A stretch of 64,000 bases of DNA from Symbiodinium natans (GCA_905221605.1 CAJNDS010000669.1:482634-546633), one strand, 5' to 3'; shown: positions 22,530 to 34,052, counted from the first letter of the stretch. Numbers and translations are program-made. The notes: generated by a model not told the origin, from the sequence alone.

Positions 22530-23207
22530 TGAAAGAATTGAAGGGCGCCCAAACAAGGGCCACAAGGGGTCACAAGGGGCCTCTGCATGTGCATGGTCAC
22601 ACGCATGAAGAAACTGCCAGCCGCGTGCAGGACCAGCTTGAAGCTCAGGGTACGCACGAGGTCCGCAACCTCACCTGGCAATGCCTCAGCGCCGGCTTCA
22701 CGAACAGCCTCCGCGAACCAGGTCGGAAAGGTCTGGATCAAGTTGTCGAACTCCATCTGGAAGACCTTGGCCTGTCCGGTCACAAGCTGCTGTACCAGGC
22801 GTTGGTTGGCATTCTTCTGGCACCAGGCAAAAAAATGCGAGAGCGGTGCGCGGGCTCGACTGGCAACATGAAGCAGCAGCCAAAACAACGAACTCCTGAT
22901 GGCTTTCATGGAGCCGTCTGCCCATTTGGTGAGCTTCAAGTGGTACGCTTCCCGCTCCTCATCGGCATCCAGAAGGTCAGCCTTTGCTCCAGCCTTTTTG
23001 GGAGCCTTCTTGGCGGCCTTCTTCTGGGAAGCTTTCATGTAATGGCTGAGTACTGACATGAACACCGGCTCCAGCAGTTGCCTGGATCGCTCGATGAAGA
23101 ACGACTCGCAGCTTTCCACGCTGCCCCATCTGCCAGATATCACAGCCAGTGGAAAACGCCGGTACGCAACAGGTTGTGGGTGCGTGCGCTCGCTGGCCTT
23201 GCCATAA
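22530..23207 (-). CDS. Exon of transposase-like gene: Lys-rich segment and helices
   Basis: Begins after TGGCAAG|GCC near 23207 and stays open to 22487. It includes GRWGSVESCESFFIERSRQ, a KKAAKKAPKKAGAKA basic stretch and helices ending near SFKLVLHAAGSFFMR, where GT donors occur. It continues the minus-strand series between 23.3 and 22.4 kb. Confidence 0.5.
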
Positions 23208-23344
23208 CCTCAATTCTCAATTGACTCAATTTGGCCTGAAAGTAACAATGTCATAATGTCACGGACTATGGACAAAAGACAACAGAGTAGTGACTACAGA
23301 CTACAGACTAAATAACTAGATACGAAAGACTTTGGACTCTTATC

Positions 23345-23990
23345 AACCGTTAAACCGGCAAATCAAAAATTGATGTCCAGAAGTGCAGAAACCATGCACT
23401 GCCTCCCAGGCGTCCACGAACTGAGAAACATGCGTTCGCCAAAAGTTTGCACACTTGGCCAGACTGGCCGTGTAAGCTTGAAAACCTCCAGTGACATCAT
23501 CCGAATCCAGGCTTTTCAAGAAGACGTCTATGATCTGAAGATTATCGCGCACCATCAAATGGAACTGGTGCAGGCAGCAGTTGATGTCGATATAAAAGAA
23601 ACCGTCCAACTTCGCAACAGCGGCCTGAATGTGACGTCGCCTAGCTGCCTGGTCAGGCCCAGCATCTGTGGTATCCGCCCAGACAAAGACGGACGCTGCC
23701 GGATCCAAGGTTCCCTCCCTGACAGGAATCTGATCAGTGAACACTGCGACGACACTTGATGATTCCGAGTACTCGCCTATCTGCCTATCTCGTTGACTCG
23801 TTGAGTTGTACACTGAAGTTCTACTGGTATTGGTATATGACTCTGCCACATGTCTGACTGAGAGAATTGCCAGCCTCTGCAAGCGAGCAACGTCGTGGGG
23901 TCCTGGAATTCCCAACGCTGCCAGCTGCTTCAAAACAAGAGCCAATATGTCCATTGCAGTTGCATGGCTGTCCACCACTTGAAGGTCACT
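23345..23990 (-). CDS. Exon of transposase-like gene: WADTTDAG...CLHQFHLMVRD
   Basis: Contains VFVWADTTDAGPDQA followed by INCCLHQFHLMVRDNLQ, an acidic-residue motif and then a Cys-His-x-x-His-x-x-hydrophobic pattern as seen around the first and second catalytic Asp regions of hAT/MULE-like transposases. The middle (about 23755-23880) is Ser/Tyr/Thr-rich and may be a retained intron. Boundaries are approximate. Confidence 0.5.
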
Positions 23991-24110
23991 CCTTGGCACA
24001 AACTGCAACTGCACTGCAACCCTCATCTACATTGTTACATGTTACATTGCATAGCTTACCTACAAGCTGCAACTCGTACTTGTAACTGTAGTGTCAGCCC
24101 AGGCGCACAC

Positions 24111-25371
24111 ACGAGCGCGACGTCATCGCTGCTTCAAAGTCTGCCGAGCGCAATTTCTCGGGGTCTGACAGATACATGACCGTTGCCTCACAAACGTGTA
24201 ACTTCTTTTATCGCCATATGTTTGTGTTTGTGGCGTCCGACCTGAAGCCTGCGCCGAAAAGTGCCCAGTCATTGCTGCTGCTGGATGATGCCTCAAGCGC
24301 CAGGCCCAAACCCTCTTTGCAAAAACTCTGCATGAGAGTAATTATGGCTGCTCCCGTCATACAAACCGCTCTGAGGACGGTTTGTTTGCTGACGTCCACC
24401 ATGTTCATCATGCCAAAGTCACAAGCAGCGATGGTGGATAGGCAGCAACGTAACCCCATGGAAAACTTAGACTGCATCGACCAGCGTCCCGCCCGACCTT
24501 CTCTCTTCTTGCCGAGCTTCTGCAACTCGAACATATTCTTATCCTCGGCAGTCTTTCTTGCAAGTTCTCTGCTGCTCTGAGCTTGACGCTTGGCGGTTGC
24601 AAGTTTCTTCGTCAAATTCTTGACCTTGGCCTGCAACTGCTGATTACGCCGCTCAGCTTTCTCTTTCCCGGAATAGGCCAGCATCAACTTGTTCACCAAC
24701 ACCGGAACACCCAATTGTTCAAATTCAGCACGCTGTGTCTCGTAAGCCTCTTGCGAAGACTGCTGCCGCTGGCTCGCTCCAGCTGCAACAACACCCAAAT
24801 GGCCTGGGCCGCCTGGTCCGCCTGGGCCCAATCGTCTTCGTTTCGCCCCTTTCCACATTGAAGTCGCAAACCGCGAAACAGCCTGCTCAGAATCACCAGT
24901 ATGTTCCTCGCCATCTTCCTCATCAAGCACTTCGACAGTGTCAGGCGCAGGCACAAGAACGCCGTCAGTTGTTTCAGATTGCACCGGTACCATGGCTGTT
25001 TCAACAGCCTCCGACGATAAATCGACCACTTCTGTCATCCCAGGCAATCGATCGGGCGAACACGGGATGCCAGCCAAGCGGCTGACCTCACACGCATAGA
25101 AAACGCCAATGAAGGCAGCATGAAAAGGATTGCTAGCTGGAGCTACGTCCTTCAATGCTTCAGCCATGGCAGCCCGAACACGAGTCTTGGCTTGTTTGGC
25201 TGTGCAGCTTTTTCCCGACTGAAGCAGCTCTGCCAGTGTTGAGGCCACCTTCTCTTTAGAAACGACTTGTCGGCCGTCCAGAACAGTCACGTTCACATGC
25301 AACATGTTCGCGAAAGCATGACTAGCCAGCAAGGACATCGCCAATATGATCGGTCGCACAGCGAATCCCAT
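24111..25371 (-). pseudogene. First exon of transposase-like gene, in-frame TAA
   Basis: ATG at 25371-25369 starts 387 codons: a hydrophobic N-terminus, an acidic/Glu-rich region, a basic KRRRLGPGGPGGPG patch, a coiled-coil-like stretch (~residues 225-285, AERRNQQLQAKVKNLTKKL) and a folded region ending RSDATNTNIWR. A TAA follows at 24210-24208, but the same frame continues as KKLHVCEATVMYLSDPEKL and on to a GT donor at about 24110. The protein-like continuation implies that the TAA replaced a sense codon, CAA (Gln) being one transition away. Either the gene is inactive, or the codon is read through or reassigned, or the base is wrong. No stop interrupts the other long exons. Confidence 0.5.
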
Positions 25372-25379
25372 GAGCTCAA

Positions 25380-25840
25380 TACAAGAAATCAGGAATCAGG
25401 ACTGCATACTATGTAGTAGCAGTACAAGACTCGATTGGTATGTCTAACCGTCTGTAAGACCTGATCTCATGTTACGAGCTCGCCAGGAGAGTTGCATTGA
25501 TGTCATGCTGCTCAACTACTGTAAACAAGCAACGACACAACTTGTGCCAGAAACATCCAGCGTGCAGTCAAAATTCCTTTCAGCGCACCCATTTTTTCGG
25601 ACATTTTTTCTTATGTTTAGTCCCCGTCGTGGCTGACTGTATATGAGCTTCTGCAAAAAAAAAATTGTCAACCTGCTTTCGAGCCGTGGATTCTTTGGAT
25701 GATACACAGGCCGGGGGCACCCAGCTAGCATACCTTTCACCACGAAGGCATATGACAACGGCTGGCGTGGAGGGGGCACAGCCGGGTAGCCTCCCCACGC
25801 CCCGACCCCATCCCCAACCTAGCCAGTGGAACCCCTAAGC
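25380..25840. other. Region upstream of transposase-like gene
   Basis: Presumably 5' flank of the minus-strand gene. Short overlapping minus-strand ORFs at 25516-25798 have no recognisable features, and I found no promoter motif. Confidence 0.4.
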
Positions 25841-25841
25841 C

Positions 25842-26225
25842 AAGGCTGGCGGAACCAATCTCCTCTTGCCTTTCTCTGGCGAGACTCCAGGACGGCTCCG
25901 ATCAATTTTCACTCAGGCTCTGCCCCTGAGGAGTCAGCCTGCTCTTGGGCTGACCTGACGTCCGCACGTGTCTGCAGGCGGCTTCAGCGCAAGGGGCATG
26001 GCCTAGCACACCCAGGACCGATCATGCCCTGCCGTCCTGTCTACATGCTACAATGCAGGCGGCGCTTTCCAACAAGCTTGTCCAATTGACTGATGCTGCA
26101 ATGGCAGAAGGTAGACGGCAGACCTGAAATAGAGCCAAAGCTGGCGGAACCAATCTCCTCTTGCCTGTTTACAGTCTCTGGCGAGACTCCAGGATGGCTC
26201 CGATATGCTCCGATCAAATTCATTC
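25842..26225 (+). repeat. Diverged direct repeat pair
   Basis: 25842-25920 and 26138-26220 share GCTGGCGGAACCAATCTCCT, then CTCTGGCGAGACTCCAGGA and GGCTCCGAT(C)A. The second has a small insertion (GTTTACAGT) before TCTGGCG. No coding evidence. Confidence 0.75.
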
Positions 26226-26319
26226 TGCCTATTTTCCTAAGACATAGAAGACTTGCCCCGTCCATCGAGTGCATGCAAGTGTCCTTGGACCGCAGCCAAG
26301 CTTGCCCGAGAGATGCAAC

Positions 26320-28760
26320 ATCATGAGCTGTGCCACTTGTTGTGGCTCCTCATGCAGAGGCTATGCCCGGGCACTTGCTCGCCTGAGCCGGAAGATTTCA
26401 CGCAAGCCATGACTCTGAGGGCCACATGCTGCTGCCGCAAGAAAAGGTCCATGCACACAGCGCAATTCCTGATGCTCTCCCCTGCCCCAGCAACCTGGGT
26501 GCCATCCAAGGCTGCTTTCTTCTTTTGAACCGTTCGGAGTTCAAAGGATGCTGCGCAAGGAGGAACATGTTACGGCTCCGCCGCGTTTTGACATTGACCA
26601 GGCGCCTGCAGCAACGAGTTTTGCGCTGCTGACGCACAAATACCTTTGCCCCAAGCGACACACTGGAGCCGCACGCACTGCCAAAGCCCATCTCGGGGCT
26701 TGTCACAATCGCCGCCCTGGGCCTTGACGGCGTTTGGCATCGGAGATCGTGGCAGACGTGTCACATGCCGACACAGCCAGCTCCGCCGAGCGATGCGCGG
26801 GGTAAGGAGAATCCCGGGACTTATTCGTGCTCGTGCGGCGCTTTGCCATCACTCCGCGCAGCCTAAAAAGGGCCCTGTGTCCCTCTGCAGTGAGGAGCCT
26901 CGACCCAGCAGCTTGCTGTGGAACACCCAACCCATCCGGCTAAGCCCCTGCACCTTGGCCTTGCTGTTTGGGGCCCCCTCCAAATCCTCATTCGAGAGCC
27001 GGTTTCTGGGACTGAGCAGGTGCTTTGTGCAAGCATGTTCGCGTAGCACCTGCGAGCATTATGTCCATGCTTGGGCCACTTGCTGTACCTGTGTTGGCCT
27101 TCGGTCCTTTTTGACAGGTCTCTGCCCAAGCAACCACTACTCCAGCTCTGAAACATGCAGGCAGCATGGGTTTTGTTCGCCACCTGTGAGCGGCCGGCCT
27201 CTGCTCCGAAGCCATGACTCGTAGACTCTGCGATGGTGGGCAGCGCATGCAGCGGCGCTTGGGCGGCGCTTGGCTAACTGTGCCGTCTGCTAGCAGCCAG
27301 CGGCCCGCCTGAACTTGGCTGGGCTCGTGCAGGGTCCCCGGTGATGGCCAAGTTCCAAGTGTACTCTGCCAGGCCACCGATCTCTCGCGGCTTCATTGCC
27401 CAGAGAAGCTCAGCTGCAGCGCATCTTTGAGGGCCTGCGTGGCCGAGGATGACGCCTCTCTCACAGCCAGGCCTTGGGCACGCAGAAGAAGAATGCCTGG
27501 GCCTGTTCTCAATGGGGTTTGGTGACTCTCAGACCACATGATGGACTTGCAGGGATCAAGCCCACGCGCGAAATCCTTAGCCTCAGTGGTTGCCAGGGCC
27601 GGCATCTTCGTTTACATGACAAGGGCCCGTTGGGCAGGCTTCAGGTCCTGGTGGGCCAAATGCGTGTTCGAGTGCCCGAAGTGGTCAGGGCAGCCGCGAA
27701 GAAGAGAATGACCTCTCAGGTCTGACCCTTGCAAGTGCCAGAGCTGCCTGAAGAGGGAGTTGTGAAGGAAAGGTTTGTCAACGACACCCCCTTGTGTCCA
27801 ACCAACCTATAGCTTTCCCAGCTGCCTTGACGGCGCATTCTTCCCGGCACACTTGGGTGTCATGACGGCTGCTGCGCGTGCATTTGTCCTAGGACGTTCG
27901 CCGACAGGGCGGTGTCGGCTTTCTTCAGCTCTGTGCATGGTCCCCTCCAACCCATAATGAAGGGTGATGAGCAGACCACTCATCAGGTTGCGGAGGTTGC
28001 GGTGACTGCGGCAGAGCCTAGAGGAGTCTCGACGACCAAGCCAGCATTGTCGACATTTAAGGTGCAGGGCCCCCAACTGAGACCTGCACCACAGCCTCCC
28101 GGAGTCGGCTTCAAGAATTGAGGTACGCGACTGGCCAAGCCTGACCCGCCGGTGCCGTCGTATCCTAGAGGGGCACTGCTGCTAGCAAGGCCGAAGCGCG
28201 GGGACATGCCCGGCTACGTGTGCTGGCAGAGTATGCCCCGAATGCCCGGCGCGGCCGCGATCCCTAAAAACCAGCGATGAGATTTCTAGTGGCATGGCTC
28301 TACAAGCTTCCCGACTTCAGTACCCACGAGAGAAGAGATCTGCGCCCGCTTCTCAGCTGTGTGGAGCGACCGATGCGACCTCTTCTGTTCCCAAAAACCA
28401 AGCTGCGACATTGACAGGGAGTTGTTTGCAGCGCCAACCATCAAACATTGTGAATCTGAGCTGTGTAATTTCAACGCGACGTGACCCGCCTCGGCCTGAG
28501 CTTCCAGGTGGGCGTGGGCTTTGGGGGGCCCCTATGGCAGGGTGAAATGTGCCCTGGTCCTGATGCACCGTCTGCTCCCGGACATCGGCTTCGGGCGTAG
28601 GCCAAAAAGTGCCAAATACAGTGGCAGCGTGGCGTGTTGGGGAGGGGATTAGAGGTGGGGTGGCTACCCAGACACCTATGGCCCGAGGCCTCGGCGGATT
28701 AGTGGCAAACATGGGGCGGACGCCTTCAACCTAAGACACAACCCGGAAGGTGCATTGGGA
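26320..28760. other. GC-rich spacer without convincing gene
   Basis: Many short ORFs on both strands, none with recognisable domains, consistent splice sites or a clear best frame. The most protein-like is 27957-28121 (+), an ATG-started 54-residue frame beginning MKGDEQTTHQVAEVAV, which lacks any supporting context. Confidence 0.4.
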
Positions 28761-29940
28761 GGACGTGCCGGAGTCCCGGCGAAGCCATGGCATCTGCGAG
28801 CAACCGAACGATTTGACTCACGGCTCAAGGGCTTAAGGTTCAGGGTGACGGGTCGTGTGGTTGGTTGTTATCGCCAGACCCCAAACGCAGAGGGTTCGTG
28901 GCTTTGGTGGTTGCATGTGGTTGCTGTTCTCGACTCATGCAGTATACTTGATGCGACTGCGGGCCCTGAGACGTCGTTGCCCCGTTGATATCAGGGACCT
29001 TTGCATTGCTTTCGGCCACTCGGCTGTCCAAATCTTCAAGCTTTTGGGGGTCGCTTCCTGGAACGGACAGGGTCGTGGTTTTTGGCCAAAATGTGCGGGC
29101 GTTACAGGTCTATGAAAGTTCTGAGACTTATGCAGAGGAGCAAAACTTGACTACACGTTAAAGTATCCCCGTATGCTTCCTCTACAAAATACATGTATTA
29201 TAACTAAACTATACCCCAAAACCCTGTTCTAATTTATCATGGCGGCCCTTATATTCGGCACTTTGGCGTCGAACACCTAGCCGCTACCGAAAAGGCAACC
29301 CCACCCCACGGGAGGGAACCCAAGAGACTTCTACTCCGATTGAAATCAGCGCTTTAAGGTTTAGGGCTTAGGGCTCGGCTTCGGGTTTGGGGGGTTCGGG
29401 TGTGGGGTGGGGCTTGAGGTTTGGGGGGTTTAGGCTTGGGTTTTTCGGGTTCAAAAATTGTTTCCGTCCAGCCTCAAGGGTCCAAACATATTCCTCCGAA
29501 ACCCACAAATGATGAGGCCCTGTGGACCTTAGTTTGAGGGGGAACCCATGAGACTTCCACACCCATATGTGGCCAATGGTCTAGGGTTTAGGGCTTTAAT
29601 TGGTTTGGGGGAAGCTGAAGCTCCAAGCCGCCTGTCAACTCACAGCCCCATTCCAAAACTCTAGACTCTAAACCCTGAACCGAAAGCCTTAAGCCCTAAG
29701 CCCTAACCCGAAACGTTTCGAACCTTCGAAGTTCCAAAGACTTGCTCAGGTGGGGCCTCGGTTTGGATTGGTTTTTCCGAACCCAACACAGCAAAAGCCA
29801 ACCAAAACCTAGGATTGTTGGTTCTGCGGGTGGAAAACAACAGCTCCTCGAGATTTGAGTGGTTTTCCTAGCCCGAGGCCGCACCCCCCCCCCCCCCTCC
29901 AAACAAAACAGGAACAAAAACTGGAGAAAGTGCCCTCTCT
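28760..29940. other. Spacer with telomere-like motifs
   Basis: Degenerate TTTAGGG/CCCTAAA motifs at about 29350-29440 and 29578-29710, and a short C-run at 29885-29899. No gene recognised. Confidence 0.6.
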
Positions 29941-29949
29941 CTCACACTT

Positions 29950-29990
29950 TCATACTCATCATACCCTTTCTCTCTCTCTGTGATGCCATG

Positions 29991-30034
<44 letters not shown>

Positions 30035-30231
30035 CATAATTAGGAGAGCAGCTCTTTTGAGTGAGCTTTTTTTTATGATTCTGAGGCTCCGGAGGGCGAC
30101 CAGAAGCCGGGCCGTGTCCAAAATGGACCAAAGAGGGCCAGGCCCCGCGCTCCAAGGAGCGGAACCCATAAGAGCAACAAAAAAGAGCAACAGCCAAGAA
30201 AGCACAAACAGGAGCCTAACAAGAAAGGAGC

Positions 30232-30277
<46 letters not shown>

Positions 30278-30684
30278 AATGCCTTGGAGCAGGCGAGAAG
30301 CACCCCCGAATTCAAAAAAAGAGCGCTCGATTGTGTTTTTCCCCGCTGCCTGCCCGGGCGCCACGGACTCCCAAAGAAAGCACGCCGCTGTCGCAGGTCG
30401 AGCAGCTGACACAGGCGCGTCTCGCGCCCAAAGCCCACCTCAATCATGATGGGAGTTGATCGGAGGTACCACGTGCACGGTTTAGGGTTTAGGGTTCAGA
30501 ATTTGCGCTTCATGGTCAGGTACATGACATGTGACAAGGGAAGAAGACAGACAAGCACAGGAATGGTGGTGAAGGGTTTGGCCAGACTTGGTAGAACTCA
30601 CGGAGTGTTTCTACCCGCGTTTGTAGACCTTGAGGCCTTCAGTTTAGGGTTTAGGGCATATGTTCAACACATCATACCCTCATG

Positions 30685-30729
<45 letters not shown>

Positions 30730-30923
30730 TTAGGAGAGCAGCTCTTTTGAGTGAGCGTTTTTTTTATGATTCTGAGGCTCCGGAGGGTGACCAGAAGCTG
30801 GGCCGTGTCCAAAATGGACCAAAGAGGGCCAGGCCCCGCGCTCCAAGGAGCGGAACCCATAAGAGCAACAAAAAAGAGCAACAGCAAAGAAAGCACAAAC
30901 AGGAGCCTAACAAAAAAGGAGCA

Positions 30924-30954
<31 letters not shown>

Positions 30955-31398
30955 AATCCCTTTTTCCCGGTGAGGAGTGGAAGGAGACTATCGGCCGGCA
31001 GCTGCGCGAAGCGGAGCGCCAGGAGCAGGCGAGAAGCACCCCCGAATTCAAAAAAAGAGCGCTCGATTGTGTTTTTCCCCGCTGCCTGCCCGGGCGCCAC
31101 GGACTCCCAAAGAAAGCACGCCGCTGTCGCAGGTCGAGCAGCTGACACAGGCGCGTCTCGCGCCCAAAGCCCACCTCAATCATGATGGGCGTTGACCGGA
31201 GGTACCACGTGCACGGTTTAGGTTTTAGGGTTCAGAATTTGCGCTTCATGGTCAGGTACATGTGACAAGGGAAGAAGACAGACAAGCACAGGAATGGTGG
31301 TGAAGGGTTTGGCCAGACTTGGTAGAACTCACGGAGTGTTTCTACCCGCGTTTGTAGACCTTGAGGCCTTCAGTTTAGGGTTTAGGGCATATGTTCAA
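29950..31398 (+). repeat. Tandem segmental duplication, ~0.72-kb unit
   Basis: Unit 1 (about 29950-30665) and unit 2 (about 30666-31398) run in parallel from ATCATACCC...CTCTCT through CATAATTAGGAGAGCAGCTC, an AGAG run, a GAATTCAAAAAAAGAGCGCT segment, a TTTAGGG tract and end at GGGCATATGTTCAAC. Each unit has a (CT)n run (29993-30030; 30690-30724) and an (AG)n run (30237-30273; 30925-30950) that are mutually complementary. Unit 2 has about 60 extra bases (30955-31018) reading EEWKETIGRQLREAERQ on +, so unit 1 seems to have lost a possible exon part. Confidence 0.88.
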
Positions 31399-31882
31399 CT
31401 CGAAGCTGGCTTTTGCTCAAAAGTGGCCCTTTTGCTCAGGAGTGGCCGAGACATGAGTCGGGAGGCCACAGAGCGAGCCGTGGTGCAAATCCACCAGCTC
31501 GCTGCAGTTGAGGAACCAACCGTACAGTAACACCGGGGACAATCCCAGGGTGCCAATTCAGATACATTGCAATACATTGCAATGTATCGGTTGAACTTTG
31601 AGTTCAGACTGTTTGAAGAGTCCAAACAACACAGAGAAAAAGGCCAACAACAAATCAGCGCTTCCGACAATTCCGTGCCTTGGCCCTGGTCCCTTCCTGG
31701 CGTTGCAAGTTGTGATGGGCCAGGCAAATATTTCAAGGTCTTGGATCTTGGATTCCTTCTTCGCCAACCGTACTGTAGAATTTCATTCCTGGAATTTAGC
31801 AGCACACGAGCCCTGTTCAAGCTTTTGTCTCAGTGCCTTTTCAGCACCCTGCCCAAGTAGATGCGAAAGGCCCTGCACGCAA
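31399..31882. other. Spacer after segmental duplication
   Basis: A + frame at 31399-31530 reads GRDMSREATERAVVQIHQLA and then stops; it may be a small exon but has no partner. A GATACATTGCAATACATTGCAATG direct repeat lies at 31560-31583. Confidence 0.35.
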
Positions 31883-31934
31883 CATATATATATATATATA
31901 TATGGTATATATGCTACCCCCCCCCCCCCCCCCC
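31883..31934. repeat. (AT)n run and C17 homopolymer
   Basis: Short TA run (31883-31904) followed by a run of about 17 C (31918-31934). Confidence 0.9.
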
Positions 31935-32397
31935 ATGCGCCCACGCTTCAGCATGGTTTACAGGTACGAATACTACGTTCCGCCATGCGCGGTCGTTTTT
32001 AAAGGGGGGAGGAACTCCCATCAAAACTCCAGCAGAAGTGACCTGAACAATTTGCTCGAGTGCATGGCTACTCAACCGTTTTCATCGGTCCTCAGCAACA
32101 GGAAAGACACCGTATGAGTGCATGACTGGTCAGCCGTATCGAGGAGAACTCGTACCATTTGCAAGCACGATTATGGTGAAGCGTTTGAGACCAAGCGAAA
32201 GGTGATCGTTTGTGGACATTCGGCGTGTTCCTCGGCAAGACTGTCTCTGGAATGTGGCTTACTTTCCAGAGCGATGGTTTTCATGCATCAAGAAGTGCAA
32301 TGCCAGTTGGTGAAGCCTATGATGCAAAAGACTTTAGCAGCATGAATATTTTCACTTGGTCGATCAAGAACAGCACGCTTGGAAGCCGAGTACTACC

Positions 32398-33118
32398 TCA
32401 AAAGAAGTTGGTTAGTCCACAAATTGTTCTTCCAGCAGTTGCAGCAGGTGAAGAACGAAAGAGCCTTGTGCATTCGTAACGGACTAGTGTAAAGCTGTGA
32501 GCCGTCCAGTTCCTCACTTGCTTGCCCCCCATGCTGTCCATCATGTAGTTCAATCCGGTGCGTGTGAGTACCCCACTCGAGATCAATGCCATTCCAAAAC
32601 ACATGTCGATGCACTCTTTCGCGGTCAGCTTGTTTTTGTGCAGGTACACATGCTTGAGGATGTGCACATAGGACATAGGAGTCTGATGCATCAGGATCAC
32701 TGTTCGGAGGGGGGGGTGGGACTCTTGGCTCGACACGAAGTTTGAAAGGTTCCGGCAGGCCCTTGTCGTTTGCCGTCTTGCACTCCTTCACGATGGTGTT
32801 CTCGAAAAAACTCAGTGTCACTTCTTGTTTGACGTGTTGAATGGCGTCACAAAATGGCTCCACTTTTCCGGAAGTAGAGTCGAGGAAGCGTAATGGTAGA
32901 TCTCCTGTCCTGCTGTCACGGTACCGACCTCGCGAATGCATGGAAGGGGTTTAGTTTCCGGACCCTTCAGACGGAGTCCAGTGACGTTAGAAATAGCTTC
33001 ATCAAAGGTGAGCGACCCATCATTTCCCCCCACTACTCTGGCAATGGAGCAGAAGTTCCAGGTTGACTTGCCAAGACAGATATTTTTGGTGTTTTCTATA
33101 CCGCTCGAGTCTTGAAAT
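32398..33118 (-). pseudogene. Unrecognised decayed gene with frameshifts
   Basis: Read on the minus strand, a frame from 33118 encodes GNDGSLTFDEAISNVTGLRLKG and continues to about 32900. A second frame takes over near 32890-32870 (DAIQHVKQEVTLSFFENTIV). At the C8 run (read on minus) at 32707-32716 a third frame continues as QTPMSYVHILKHVYLHKNKL and TAKECIDMCFGMALISSG, to a stop at 32398. Each stretch looks like protein, but the product needs at least one and probably two frame changes. The family is unknown to me. Confidence 0.45.
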
Positions 33119-33417
33119 CCGCTGCGACGTAAACACCAGTCTAGTCGTGTTATATTTGCATTCTTGCGTTGTTGCTTTTGTTGAGTCGCAATACGCGAGA
33201 CGTCAGGGAGGATGAGAATACCTCCCCGATAAGCAAAACCGAGAGCTTGCTAGTGTCACAGAATATTGGACTGCAGATTGTTACAAACAGATTAGTAACT
33301 GATTATGGTTATCTTTATTTTTCTTGCATATTTGTTTCTCTAAACACGCGAAACAAGACATTCGAGAGACATCGCGCAAGCTTAAAATAACCAAGAAACC
33401 CGGATTCACTCTCGCGC

Positions 33418-33520
33418 TCTTTCTCTCTCTCTCTCTCTGTCTCTCTCTGTCTCTCTCTCTCTCTGTCTCTATCTATATATATATGTATATACATATGTAT
33501 ATATATATATATGGTCATAT
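33418..33520. repeat. (CT)n and (TA)n microsatellites
   Basis: CT/CTGT run at 33418-33470 followed by TATATG-type repeats to 33520. Confidence 0.9.
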
Positions 33521-33777
33521 ATATTTAATGGCTACCGCCAATGCCGCCGACCCCGACAGGAGGCCCTAGGGTTTACACAAACACCCCCTACATTGCGCTT
33601 ACATATATCCATAGGTTCTAGAGTTCAGGGGGGGCGAAACATTGAGTCTTCACGCGCAGGGAGTTGGCGCGCAACCTTAAACCCTAAACCTCACACCTGA
33701 AACTCGAAACCCTGAACCCTTAAACCCCAAACTACTAAACCCTCAACCCCCTTAACCAGGCGAGCCGAACCGGGGTG

Positions 33778-33870
33778 AGGTGGGGGGTAAGCGGTGATGG
33801 CGGGGGGGTGGGGGGGTTGGGGGCAGAGGTGAAGGGGTGAAGGCGGGGCGGGCGGGGTGGGCGGGGTGGG

Positions 33871-33902
<32 letters not shown>

Positions 33903-33962
33903 CGGGGGGGGGCGGGGGGGGGCGGGGGGGGCGGGGGGGGGGCGGGGGGGGGCGGGGGGGTT
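33778..33962. repeat. G-rich block (G7-G30 runs broken by C)
   Basis: Nearly pure G on the + strand, with one uninterrupted run near 33872-33902 and then repeated GGGGGGG-C units. It could form G-quadruplexes. Degenerate CCCTAAA motifs sit just upstream at 33675-33760, C-rich on the same strand. Confidence 0.92.
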
Positions 33963-34021
33963 TGGGCATGAGGGCAAATGGGTCTTCACTGACGCCTCCC
34001 CCGCTAAAGCAGGGGTCGGCG

Positions 34022-34022
34022 G

Positions 34023-34052
<30 letters not shown>
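34022..34052. repeat. (AT)n microsatellite
   Basis: About 13 TA units, then a short ACATATAT tail. Confidence 0.9.

Noticed and set aside
26646-27224. 192-codon plus-strand ORF overlapping three minus-strand ORFs
   Set aside because: Composition-driven open frames in GC-rich DNA, no domain and no splice support.
32210-32479. Plus-strand ORF opposite the decayed minus-strand gene
   Set aside because: Somewhat protein-like, but it overlaps the better-supported minus-strand frames and has no recognisable domain.
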